Source: an uncultured Rhodospirillales bacterium
GTDB lineage: Bacteria; Pseudomonadota; Alphaproteobacteria; Reyranellales; Reyranellaceae
Assembly (NCBI GenBank): GCA_902825855.1
Contig: CADECW010000072.1
Coordinates: 4,105-37,376 of the forward strand
Length of the DNA stretch: 33,272 nt
Direction of reading: 5' to 3'
Below, piece after piece: positions 8,067 to 17,320 of the stretch; position 1 is the first letter of the stretch, and each line of letters begins with the position of its first letter. The position numbers and the translations under genes were made by a program. The notes beneath the pieces were generated by a model. The model saw nothing but the letters and a program-made list of their open reading frames with translations. It made no database searches and was not told the origin of the DNA.

Positions 8067-9266
8067 TTAATTCTGCAAAACGCCGAGCGCTTTCAGCTTC
8101 GCGATCTCGTCGGCGGAGTACCCGGCATCGCACAACACCGCCTCCGAATGCTGGCCGACGCGGGGAGCACGGGCCGGCGGGACCTTGGTCTCTCCGTCGA
8201 GGTTGAAGGGGCTCGACACGGTCAGTCCGGCATCGTCGGCAAAGGGAACCAGGGCGCCTATCCTGCGTGCCTGCGCATCGTCCGCCGCCTCGTCGACCGA
8301 GTATACCGGTCCAAACGTGACTCCGGCCTTTTCGAGGATGGTTCGCCATTCCGCCAGGTCGCGCTTGGCGAAGACGCCGTCGAGGATCGCGGTAAGCGCC
8401 TTGGCGTTCTCGCGCCGCAACGGTGTCGTCGCAAAGCGCGGGTCCTCCACCAGATACTCGGCATCGATCGCCTTGAGAAAACCCGCGAGCTGGCGCTGCT
8501 CGTTGTGCATCGCCATCAGGAACCATCGGTCGTCGCGGCAGCGATAGTGGTTGGCGAGCGCGTTCGGCGTCTCGACCCTCGGCGGCCGGTGCTTCACGTG
8601 CTCGCCGAACAGCCGGTTCTGCACGTAGCAGCCGTTTGCCCAGAGGCCGTTCTGCATCAGCGAGGTCTGGGCGACGCCGCCGCGGCCCGTCCGCTCGCGA
8701 CGATAGAGAGCCGTCAGGATCGCCGCGTACAGCGCCGTCGCGGTGGGATGGTCACCCATGCCCGGCATCGATCGCACCGGCTCGGTCTCGGTCGTCGCCC
8801 GCACCATGTCCATCAGGCCGGTTCGCGCCCAGTAGGCAGTCGCGTCGAAGCCTGTGCGCGCCGCTTCCTCGCCCGTCTCGCCATAGGCCGTGATCGAGCC
8901 GTAGACGAGCCGCGGGTTGACGGCGAGCAGGTCGGCCGCGGCGATCTTCAGGCGCTCGCGGACCGGCAGGGGGAAGTTGGTGATGAAGACATCGGTGGTG
9001 GCCAGCAGCCGGTAAAGCACGGCAAGGCCCTCGGGCGCCTTGAGGTCGATAGCGAGACTGCGCTTGTTGCGCGACGTCAACTGCCACCAGTAGTCGGTGA
9101 TCTTGCCGGGGACCGCCGGCGAGGCGCGCCACGGATCGCCCGCGCCTGGCGGCTCGAGCTTGATCACCTGGGCACCGAAGTCCGAAAGGATGGTGGCCGC
9201 TGCCGGACCCGCGATCCAGCTCGCGCAGTCGATCACCCGCAGACCCGAAAATACGCCATCGTTCAT
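8067..9266 (-). CDS. CaiB/BaiF (class III) CoA-transferase family protein
   Basis: A 399-residue protein of the formyl-CoA transferase/carnitine CoA-transferase family, which moves CoA between carboxylic acids through an aspartyl thioester. The N-terminus (GLRVIDCASWIAGPAAATILSD) and the LEPPGAGDPWR segment are typical. D141 in GFDATAYWARTG matches the catalytic Asp position. The start at 9266 puts the family's usual N-terminus at residue 1; the frame is open further upstream but has no homology there. It lies 14 bases after the amidohydrolase gene and is probably co-transcribed with it. The acid substrate is not evident; a CoA-dependent degradation of a carboxylic acid is inferred from context. 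Confidence 0.92.
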   Translation of the reverse strand: MNDGVFSGLRVIDCASWIAGPAAATILSDFGAQVIKLEPPGAGDPWRASPAVPGKITDYWWQLTSRNKRSLAIDLKAPEGLAVLYRLLATTDVFITNFPLPVRERLKIAAADLLAVNPRLVYGSITAYGETGEEAARTGFDATAYWARTGLMDMVRATTETEPVRSMPGMGDHPTATALYAAILTALYRRERTGRGGVAQTSLMQNGLWANGCYVQNRLFGEHVKHRPPRVETPNALANHYRCRDDRWFLMAMHNEQRQLAGFLKAIDAEYLVEDPRFATTPLRRENAKALTAILDGVFAKRDLAEWRTILEKAGVTFGPVYSVDEAADDAQARRIGALVPFADDAGLTVSSPFNLDGETKVPPARAPRVGQHSEAVLCDAGYSADEIAKLKALGVLQN

Positions 9267-9280
9267 CGTTGCCAGCCCTC

Positions 9281-10384
9281 TCAAGCCCGCGGTTTGCCGA
9301 TGCCGTACAACGCGGCGCAGTTGTCGCCGAGAATCAGGTCCTTCTCTCGCGCCGTGAGGAACGAACAATACTTACGCACGTAATCGATCGATTGCCTGTA
9401 GGTGCAGAAGCGCTCGACGTTGGGCATGTCCGAACCCCACATTAGCCTCTCCGCGCCCAACTGGTCGCGCATACTTTCGATCAGCGATTGCGCCTCGGAA
9501 TAGGGATAGTCCCAGATGCCGCCATAGGTGATGGGAAACATGACCTCGAGCATCAGCAGCTCGTGGCGGTAGACGGCGGAAAGTTCAGCGGGGAATTCGT
9601 AGCGGGCATCTCTGGCGAAGAAGGCAACCGGCGGGCTCATCGCCAGATGCACGCGAAGATCGCGATGCCGTGCCAGGATCCGCCCCAGCGCCACGATGTG
9701 AGCCATATATCCGCCCTTGTCGTAGGTCGGTCCCGAGCTCAGCTCGAGGCAGAGCACGATGCCGAGCTCGGCGAGCCTCGCCCAGAACGGCGCCATCTCC
9801 TTGGCATCGAGCGGCCAGGGGAAGCCATGGCGGCTCATCGAATCGACGTTGAAGTAGAGGCCGCGCTGCTTCAGCACATGGAAGGCATGATCGACTTTGG
9901 CGAGCTCGCCGGCGCTGCCCGCCATCGCCTCGTCGACATGCATCAGGCCGGTCATGCGATCGGGATACTGCCGCTGGGCGAAGGCGTTCATCTCGGTCAT
10001 GGCGCCATAGGCGCCTCCTGCCTGCAGGACGCAGTGGTCGACGCCGGCATACATCATCTGCGCGAGCATCAGCTCCGGCGGCGCCGTCATCTCCTGCATG
10101 CCGACCGGCATGTACTGGATGACGTGGTCCTCGCCCTGGTGAGTGAACTCGAGCTGGCCGAAGCGGCCGACACGGAAATCGACGGCGGTCAGCCCGCTCC
10201 AACCGGCATCGTCCGGCCGGTACAAAGCGGTGGTGTCGGCGGCCGCCCAGTCGCGCGCACGGAAGGTCGAAGCCGCCGTCCGCGTGATCATGCGCTGCAG
10301 GTAGCGGTTGTGGACGTCGCGCGTGGGATGTCCGCAGGCGCCGATCCAGTGCGTGAACACATGGGCGTGGCAATCTATGATCAT
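9281..10384 (-). CDS. amidohydrolase (amidohydrolase 2/ACMSD-like metal-dependent hydrolase)
   Basis: The 367-residue TIM-barrel hydrolase begins with the metal-binding pair H6-x-H8 in IIDCHAH. It ends with the conserved Asp (about D319) in MWGSDMPN and the GDNCAALYGI tail typical of this branch. Relatives include aminocarboxymuconate semialdehyde decarboxylase, gamma-resorcylate decarboxylase and lactone hydrolases, so either decarboxylation or hydrolysis is possible. It is the first gene of a two-gene unit with the CoA-transferase and diverges from the aminotransferase across a 188-bp gap, which suggests a shared control region. The specific reaction is unknown. Confidence 0.9.
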   Translation of the reverse strand: MIIDCHAHVFTHWIGACGHPTRDVHNRYLQRMITRTAASTFRARDWAAADTTALYRPDDAGWSGLTAVDFRVGRFGQLEFTHQGEDHVIQYMPVGMQEMTAPPELMLAQMMYAGVDHCVLQAGGAYGAMTEMNAFAQRQYPDRMTGLMHVDEAMAGSAGELAKVDHAFHVLKQRGLYFNVDSMSRHGFPWPLDAKEMAPFWARLAELGIVLCLELSSGPTYDKGGYMAHIVALGRILARHRDLRVHLAMSPPVAFFARDARYEFPAELSAVYRHELLMLEVMFPITYGGIWDYPYSEAQSLIESMRDQLGAERLMWGSDMPNVERFCTYRQSIDYVRKYCSFLTAREKDLILGDNCAALYGIGKPRA

Positions 10385-10536
10385 GCTCTCCCCTGTACTG
10401 AAGCCAGTTGAAGTCTAAGGGAATTTCAGGGGGCGAGTCTGGCGCGACCTTGTGCGGCAACGGCCCGAGACAAGCTTCCGTATCGGCAGCCAATAGGAAA
10501 GCTGGTCCATTCTTCCGCCAGAAAACGGCGGGCTTG

Positions 10537-10545
10537 TGCTATCTT
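10537..10545 (+). promoter_or_regulatory. possible extended -10 element of the aminotransferase promoter
   Basis: TGCTATCTT matches the extended -10 form (TGn then TATnnT). It ends 13 bases before the GGAGG ribosome-binding site of the aminotransferase gene. No good -35 box sits at the proper distance, which extended -10 promoters tolerate. The leader would be only about 20 bases. Tentative. Confidence 0.3.
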
Positions 10546-10572
10546 GCGCCCGCAGCGTGGAGGAAAGAACGG

Positions 10573-11760
10573 ATGAGTGTGCGTGCGGGTCGCGAGTTCC
10601 TGGCCATTCCCGGACCGACGACGGTTCCGGACGAGGTGTTGCGGGCCATGCACCGTCCCGCCGTCGACATCTACTCGGGCCCATTGCTGGCACTGACCGA
10701 CGGGCTGCTGAAGGACGTCGCCCGCGTGTTCAACACCAAGGGCCGCGCCTACATCTACATCTCCAACGGCCATGGCGCCTGGGAAGCCGCACTTACCAAC
10801 GTACTGTCGAAGGGCGACAAGATCCTGGTGCTCGAGAGCGGCCGCTTCGCCATCGGCTGGGGCGAGAGCGCCCGTCGCATGGGCGTCGAAGTCGAGATCC
10901 TGAAGGGCGACCTGCGTCGCGCCGTGCGTCCGGCCGAGGTCGAGGCCCGCTTGAAGGCCGACAAGGCCAAGACCATCAAGGCGATCCTGGTGGCGCAGAT
11001 CGATACGGCGTCCGGCGTGGTGAACGACATTGCCGCCATCGGTCAGGCGGTGCGCGCCGCTGGTCACGATGCGCTGCTGATGGTCGACGCCGTGGCGTCG
11101 CTCGGCTGCATGCCGTTCAACATGGACGAATGGGGCGTCGACGTCGCGATGTCCGGTTCGCAGAAGGGCATGATGGCGCCTCCGGGCCTGGGCTTCGTGG
11201 CCGCCAACGACCGCGCGCGCGAGGTGCACAAGACAGCAGGCCTGCGCACGCCGTACTGGGACTGGACCGACCGCGAGGGCGACCAGCACTACCAGAAGTA
11301 CGCCGGCACGCCGCCCGAGCACCTGCTGTTCGGCCTGCGTCAGGCGATAGACATGCTCTTCACCGAGGGACTCGACAACGTATTCCGCCGCCATCGGCTG
11401 CTGGCGGAGGCGGTGCGTCGCGCCGTCGGCGTCTGGGGCGAGGGCCAAGCGATCGGCTTCAACATCATCGAACCGAGCGAACGCTGCGACACGGTCACCG
11501 CCGTGCTGGTGAACAGCGGCCGCAATCCCGAGGCGCTGCGCGCTTATTGCAACGAGAAGTGCGGCGTCATCCTGGGCCATGGCATTGGCGAGCTGTCGGG
11601 CAAAGCTTTCCGTGTCGCCCATATGGGCCACGTCAATGCGCCGATGGTCCTTGGCACCCTCAGCGTGATCGAGATGGCGCTCAATGCGCTGGAGATCCCG
11701 CATGGCAAGGGCGGCGCGCAAGCCGCGATCGACTGGCTGGGCCAGCAGGTCAAGGCTTAG
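10573..11760 (+). CDS. class V PLP-dependent aminotransferase (alanine/serine-glyoxylate type)
   Basis: A 395-residue protein starting at ATG 10573 with GGAGG nine bases upstream. The N-terminal IPGPTTVP is characteristic of the alanine-glyoxylate/serine-glyoxylate aminotransferase branch. PLP-contacting D172 (VDAVAS) and the Schiff-base K198 (SGSQKG) are present. Such enzymes transfer an amino group between alanine or serine and glyoxylate, or act on related 2-oxo acids such as those from purine degradation. It diverges from the amidohydrolase/CoA-transferase pair and converges with the amidase, with eight bases between the two stop codons. The amino donor cannot be told from sequence alone. 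Confidence 0.92.
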   Translation: MSVRAGREFLAIPGPTTVPDEVLRAMHRPAVDIYSGPLLALTDGLLKDVARVFNTKGRAYIYISNGHGAWEAALTNVLSKGDKILVLESGRFAIGWGESARRMGVEVEILKGDLRRAVRPAEVEARLKADKAKTIKAILVAQIDTASGVVNDIAAIGQAVRAAGHDALLMVDAVASLGCMPFNMDEWGVDVAMSGSQKGMMAPPGLGFVAANDRAREVHKTAGLRTPYWDWTDREGDQHYQKYAGTPPEHLLFGLRQAIDMLFTEGLDNVFRRHRLLAEAVRRAVGVWGEGQAIGFNIIEPSERCDTVTAVLVNSGRNPEALRAYCNEKCGVILGHGIGELSGKAFRVAHMGHVNAPMVLGTLSVIEMALNALEIPHGKGGAQAAIDWLGQQVKA

Positions 11761-11768
11761 TCTAGGGT

Positions 11769-13157
11769 TCAGAACACTGGACGTTTGCTGCGCCACGGCG
11801 TCGCCTTCTCGTAGGCGTCGCCGGCCCGCAGGACCGTGGGTTCGTCGAACAGGCGGCCGACGATCTGCAGAGAGAACGGCAGGCCGCGCGCGTCGAAGCC
11901 GCTGCATACCGACAGCGCCGGATTGCCGCCGACATTGAACGCGGCCGTGAGCGAGGGGCGCGTGAACAGGCTGGCGTGCGGGACGGGCTCAAGCTTTCCC
12001 GCAGGCTCGGCCGTCGGCAGCATCAGTACGTCGACAGTCGACAGGACGGTCTGCAGGCTGCGCGCCAGATCGGTCCTGAGCCGCATCGCCTGGATATAGT
12101 CCTCGGCTCGAACCAGGCCGCCGGCGATGATGCGGTAGCGCAGGCTGGCGCCGAACAGCTCGGGGCGCGTGCGCAGGTCGGCCGAGTGGATCGTGAACAG
12201 CTCGGCGATGGCGATGGTCTTTTTGACGTCGTCGAACTGCTCGATCGGCGGCAACGTGACTGGCCGAACGCTTGCACCCATCCCGCGGAACACGGCGAGG
12301 GCCGCTTCGAACGCCGCCATGGTGGCCGGCGATGGTGGTGCTTCATTTTCCAGCCATGCCATCGGAACGCCGATCACCAGGCCTTCGACGCTGCCCGTCA
12401 GGGCTGCCGAATAATCGGGGACGGCAACGCCGGCCGAGCCCGGATCCTCCGGGTCGTGGCCTGCGATCGCCTGCAGCAGGATGGCGACGTCCTCGCTCGT
12501 CCATGCCAGGGGCCCGGCATGGTCCTGGCTGAAGCAGTTGGGCAGCACACCGCGCCGACTGACCAGGCCGTAAGTCGGCTTCAGGCCTGCGATGCCGCAG
12601 GCCGCCGCGGGGCCGCGGATCGAGCCGCCCGTGTCGCTACCGAGCGTCCCTGGCGCAAACCCGGCCGCGACCGCGGCCGCCGAGCCCGAGGAGGAGCCGG
12701 CCGGCGAGCAGGCGCGATCCCATGGATTGCGCGCCGGCGGGAAAAGTATGTCCCACGATGGCCCGCCATGGGCGAATTCCCACGTCGCGTTCTTGCCCAG
12801 GAGAACGCCGCCTGCGGCAGCAAGCTTCTCCTGGCAACGGGAATCCCGTGTCGGGACATTGTCTGCCAGCAACCTGGACATCGCCGTCGTGCGGATGCCG
12901 GCAGCGTCGAAGATGTCTTTCAGGCAATAGGGGATGCCGTGCAGGCGGCTGCGCGGCCCCGAAGCCATGATCGCCTGTTCTGCAGACTTGGCCTCGGCAC
13001 GCGCACGCTCGGCAGTAACGGTGACGAAGCTGTCGAGCTGATTGTCGAGCGCCTCGATGCGGCCGAGGCAGGCCTCGGTGAGCTCGACCGGCGACAGCTC
13101 GCGCCTGGCGATGAGGCGGGAAGCCTCGGCGATGGTCAGGTAGGCAAGCTCCGTCAC
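11769..13157 (-). CDS. amidase-signature family hydrolase (AtzE/GatA-like)
   Basis: The 462-residue protein has the complete Ser-cisSer-Lys triad of the amidase signature family: K80 (CLKDIFD), cis-Ser S155 (PAGSSSG) and nucleophile S179 (GSDTGGSIRGPA). The spacing of 75 and 24 residues is the family norm. It hydrolyses a C-N amide bond. Its start overlaps by four bases the stop of a small AtzG/GatC-like protein, so the pair resembles AtzG-AtzE or GatC-GatA heteromers. No GatB is nearby, which argues against tRNA amidation. Lying downstream of a dipeptide-type ABC importer on the same strand, it probably processes the imported compound. The exact substrate is unknown. Confidence 0.92.
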   Translation of the reverse strand: MTELAYLTIAEASRLIARRELSPVELTEACLGRIEALDNQLDSFVTVTAERARAEAKSAEQAIMASGPRSRLHGIPYCLKDIFDAAGIRTTAMSRLLADNVPTRDSRCQEKLAAAGGVLLGKNATWEFAHGGPSWDILFPPARNPWDRACSPAGSSSGSAAAVAAGFAPGTLGSDTGGSIRGPAAACGIAGLKPTYGLVSRRGVLPNCFSQDHAGPLAWTSEDVAILLQAIAGHDPEDPGSAGVAVPDYSAALTGSVEGLVIGVPMAWLENEAPPSPATMAAFEAALAVFRGMGASVRPVTLPPIEQFDDVKKTIAIAELFTIHSADLRTRPELFGASLRYRIIAGGLVRAEDYIQAMRLRTDLARSLQTVLSTVDVLMLPTAEPAGKLEPVPHASLFTRPSLTAAFNVGGNPALSVCSGFDARGLPFSLQIVGRLFDEPTVLRAGDAYEKATPWRSKRPVF

Positions 13158-13369
13158 CGCTGTTCCTCGCCGGGCTTGAAGGCCGACGCCACGAATACGT
13201 GGGCCGGTTCGTCGCCGCGCGGCCGCGGCGCGCCCAGGCGCTCGACCATCCGGCGGACATGGCCATAAGCCTCGATCAGCTCGGGCAGGAATTCCGGTGG
13301 CAGGTCGAGACCGGCCTGCCGGGCCATTCGCACTATGTCGTCGTCGCTAAGGGGCGGGGGTTTGGTCAT
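13154..13369 (-). CDS. small AtzG/GatC-like amidase partner subunit
   Basis: A 71-residue protein from ATG 13369 (a GTG at 13384 would add five residues). It has an N-terminal helical part (DDDIVRMARQAGLDLP), a central helix ending in a hydrophobic heptad-like pattern, and a tail with DEPAHVF. This resembles the small AtzG subunit and GatC, which wrap around and stabilise an amidase. The assignment rests on size, the DEPxxVF tail and the four-base overlap with the amidase gene rather than on strong sequence identity. A 153-bp gap separates it from the upstream ABC ATPase gene; it may have its own promoter or belong to the same long transcript. Confidence 0.65.
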   Translation of the reverse strand: MTKPPPLSDDDIVRMARQAGLDLPPEFLPELIEAYGHVRRMVERLGAPRPRGDEPAHVFVASAFKPGEEQR

Positions 13370-13522
13370 GCCGCAGCTTGTCACGCCGGCTTGTCTTTCG
13401 TCACGCCGCTATGACACCACACCGTCCAGAAGAGTTGCAGCCGCCGCCGCGCGTTGGATGTTGCTCGCTCGCCGATCAGGCCCTCGGCGAACGTGAGAAT
13501 CCAACATCTTTAACTATCGAAA

Positions 13523-14499
<977 letters not shown>

Positions 14500-14503
<4 letters not shown>

Positions 14504-15498
14504 GATGCAGCCTTTGCACTGGCGTCGATCGGAACGAGCCAGCATCGCGCCCTGATCTCGTCTTCGAGGGCGAATTCCGGCGGCGCCTCCGCCCGGCAGC
14601 GGGCGAAAGCCTCGGAGCAGCGCGGTGCGAAGGCGCAGCCGGCCGGCAAGGAGGCGAGATCTGGTGGCTGACCTTCGATCGCCGTCAGGTGCTCGCGGTT
14701 GTCGGCCATGCGCGGGATCGAGCCCAGCAGTGCCTTGGTATAGGGATGCGCCGGTTGGTTGAAGATGCGTGACACCGGACCGTGCTCGACGACGCGGCCG
14801 GCATACATCACGGCGAGCTGGTCGCACATCTTGGCGACGATGCCGAGATTGTGGGTGATGAAGATCAGGGCCAGCCCATGCTCGCGCTGCAGGTCGCGCA
14901 GCAGCTTGAGATACTGCGCCTGGATGGTGAGATCGAGGCTGGTGGTCGGCTCGTCGGCGATCAGGAGCCGCGGCTCGCAGGAGATGCCGACGGCGCCGAC
15001 GATGCGCTGGCGCATGCCGCCCGACATCTCGTGCGGGAACTGGGCGACGCGGGTCTCGGGCGAGGCGATGCGTACCGACCGCAGCAGCTCGATCGCGCGC
15101 CTCCAGGCCGTGGACCGGTTCGCCCCTTCGTGCACCCGGATCGGCTCGCCGACCTGGTCACCGATGGTGAACAGCGGGTTCAGCGAGGCCATCGGGTCCT
15201 GCAGGATCATGGCGATGCGCTTGCCGCGCACCTGGCGCATCTCGGCGTCGGATTTGTCCAGGAGGTTTTCGCCTTCGAACATCATGCGGCCGCTGGTGAT
15301 GCGCGCCGCCGTCGGCAGCAGCCGCAGGATGCTGAGCGCAAGCGTGCTCTTGCCCGAGCCCGATTCGCCCACGATGCCCAAGGTCTCGCCGGCGTTCAGG
15401 CTCAGCGTCACCTCGTCGACGGCGCGCACCACGCGCGTCCCCTGCTGGGAGACGTAGTGCGTGGAAAGATTTTCGAGCGACAGGAGGGGGGTGGGCAT
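14500..15498 (-). CDS. dipeptide/oligopeptide-type ABC transporter ATP-binding protein (DppD/OppD-like)
   Basis: A 332-residue ABC ATPase. Walker A GESGSGKST lies at about 44-52, the signature is MSGGMRQR and Walker B is LLIADEPTTSLD. The C-terminus carries the oligopeptide-family cysteine-rich segment (CAFAPRCSEAFARC). It should pair with the following ATPase as a heterodimer. The start at 15498 is two bases after the stop of the permease gene. The frame is open further upstream but has no family similarity there. Confidence 0.94.
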
Positions 15499-15500
15499 GG

Positions 15501-16391
15501 CTACAGCTGACGCAGTTGCGGATCGAGCTTCACGCGCAGCCAGTCGCCCAGAAGGTTGGCGGACAGGACCATCAGCATGATGCAGACGCCGGGGAACACG
15601 GTGAGCCACCAGTAGCCCACCATCAGGCCCTTCTTGCCGTCGGCCATCATCAGGCCCCAGGCAGGTTTCGGTGGCGGCACGCCGACTCCGAGGAACGACA
15701 GCGACGCCTCGGTGACGATCACCACACCCAGCATCAGCGTCGCCAGCACGACTGCGGAATTGATGACGTTGGGCAGGATGTGGCGCCGCATGATCAGCGA
15801 CTTCGAGCAACCGGCGACGACGGCCAGCCGCACGAACTCGCGCTGCTTCAGCGACAGCACCTCGCCGCGGATGACGCGGGCGTAGCGTGTCCAGTAGACC
15901 AGGCCAAGGATCAGGATGATGTTGAGCTCGCTCGGCCCGACGATCGCCGCCAGGAAGATGGCGAAGGTGAGCGCCGGCAGCGCCAGCCAGGTGTCGGTGA
16001 CGCGCATCACCACCTGGTCGGCCCAGCCACCGAGGTAGCCGGAGAGTATGCCAAGCAGCGTGCCGATGCCGCCCGCCACCAGCACGGCGGTGATGCCGAC
16101 CACCATCGAGACGCGGGCGCCGAAGATCAGGCGCGAGAGCACGTCGCGGCCGACATGGTCGGTGCCCAGCGGATAGACCAGGCTGCCGCCTTCCATCCAG
16201 AACGGCGGCTTGAAGCGGCGGGCGAGGCTGCCGATCTGCGGATCGTGCGGTGCCAGCACCTCGGCGAAGATCGCTACGAAGGCGATGAACAGCAGGATCA
16301 GCACCGGTATGAGCGGGAAGCCTTTCAGGCGCCAGAATGGCGCAGATTCGGCGACGGTGGCGGTCGTGACGGGAGGGGTGATGACAGTCAT
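15501..16391 (-). CDS. dipeptide-type ABC transporter permease (DppC/OppC-like)
   Basis: A 296-residue inner-membrane protein. The N-terminal helix at about 28-48 is followed by the periplasmic segment APHDPQIG and the landmark GTDHVGRDVLSRLIFGAR that defines DppC-type permeases. Five further hydrophobic helices follow, with the cytoplasmic coupling loop near VIRGEVLSLKQREFVRLA. It should pair with the DppB-like permease encoded five bases upstream to form the translocation pore. Confidence 0.95.
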   Translation of the reverse strand: MTVITPPVTTATVAESAPFWRLKGFPLIPVLILLFIAFVAIFAEVLAPHDPQIGSLARRFKPPFWMEGGSLVYPLGTDHVGRDVLSRLIFGARVSMVVGITAVLVAGGIGTLLGILSGYLGGWADQVVMRVTDTWLALPALTFAIFLAAIVGPSELNIILILGLVYWTRYARVIRGEVLSLKQREFVRLAVVAGCSKSLIMRRHILPNVINSAVVLATLMLGVVIVTEASLSFLGVGVPPPKPAWGLMMADGKKGLMVGYWWLTVFPGVCIMLMVLSANLLGDWLRVKLDPQLRQL

Positions 16392-16396
16392 GGCCG

Positions 16397-17317
16397 TCAG
16401 CTCTCCAAGCGAATGCGAGGATCGATCAGGGCGTAGAGGATGTCGACCAGCAGGTTGACCAGCACGATCATCGCGCCGCCGATGATGACGACGCCCTGCA
16501 CGACCGGGAAATCGCGGAAGGTGATGCCCTCGTAGAGCAGGCGGCCGATGCCCGGCCAGGCGAACACCGTCTCGACCACCACGGCGACGTTGATCATGAC
16601 GACGAGGTTGATGCCGGCCAGCGTGATCACCGGTATCAGCGCGTTCTTCAGCGCATGCTTGCCGATCACCAGAGCCTCGGGCAGGCCCTTCAGTCGCGCC
16701 AGCTTGATGTATTCAGAGCCCAGCACTTCCAGCATGGAGGAGCGCGTAAGCCGCATGTGGGCGGCGGCGAAGTACCAGCCGAGCGTGAAGGCAGGCATCA
16801 GCAGGTGCAGCACGCCGCCCGAGCCGGAGGAGGGCAGCCAGCCGAGATAGACCGAAAAGAACAGGATCAGCACGAGGCCGACCCAGAACTGCGGCAGCGA
16901 CAGGCCGAGCAGGGCGAAGATCTTGCCGGCCGAGTCCCAGAAGCCGTCGACGCGCACCGCAGCCAGGATCCCGCTCGGGATCCCGATCAGCAGCGACAAC
17001 GCCATGGCGACGGCCGCCAGCACCAGCGAGTGCGGCAGGCGCTGGAAGTAGAGCTCCATCACGGGAACGCGATAGTAGAACGACTGGCCAAGGTCGCCGG
17101 CGAAGAGACTGGCCATGAAATGCCAGTATTGCGTCCACAGCGGCTGATCGAGGCCGAGCTGGCGGCGCATGTTCTCGATGTCCTCGGGGCTGGCGCCGGG
17201 CTCCACCAGAAGGCTCACCGGATCGCCGGTGACCCGAACGAACAGGAAGATCGTGACCGACAGGAGGAAAAGCGACAGCAGGGAATAGCCTACGCGACGT
17301 ATGATGTACTGCTTCAT
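16397..17317 (-). CDS. dipeptide-type ABC transporter permease (DppB/OppB-like)
   Basis: A 306-residue inner-membrane protein with the classical DppB N-terminus (MKQYIIRRVGYSLLSLF) and the periplasmic RRQLGLDQPLWTQYWHF segment. It contains GDLGQSFYYRVPV, characteristic of the family, and six predicted helices. The coupling helix region is TRSSMLEVLGSEYIKLARLKGL. Its ribosome-binding site (AAAGG) lies inside the 3' end of the preceding binding-protein gene, three bases away, so translation is probably coupled. Confidence 0.95.
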   Translation of the reverse strand: MKQYIIRRVGYSLLSLFLLSVTIFLFVRVTGDPVSLLVEPGASPEDIENMRRQLGLDQPLWTQYWHFMASLFAGDLGQSFYYRVPVMELYFQRLPHSLVLAAVAMALSLLIGIPSGILAAVRVDGFWDSAGKIFALLGLSLPQFWVGLVLILFFSVYLGWLPSSGSGGVLHLLMPAFTLGWYFAAAHMRLTRSSMLEVLGSEYIKLARLKGLPEALVIGKHALKNALIPVITLAGINLVVMINVAVVVETVFAWPGIGRLLYEGITFRDFPVVQGVVIIGGAMIVLVNLLVDILYALIDPRIRLES

Positions 17318-17320
17318 GCG

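Noticed and set aside
8010..9383. Plus-strand 457-codon open frame over the CoA-transferase
   Set aside because: The minus-strand CoA-transferase has full-length family similarity and the catalytic Asp; the other frame is a shadow.
10426..11907. Minus-strand 493-codon open frame opposite the aminotransferase
   Set aside because: The plus strand encodes a complete class V aminotransferase with PLP lysine and ribosome-binding site; the antisense frame has no motif.
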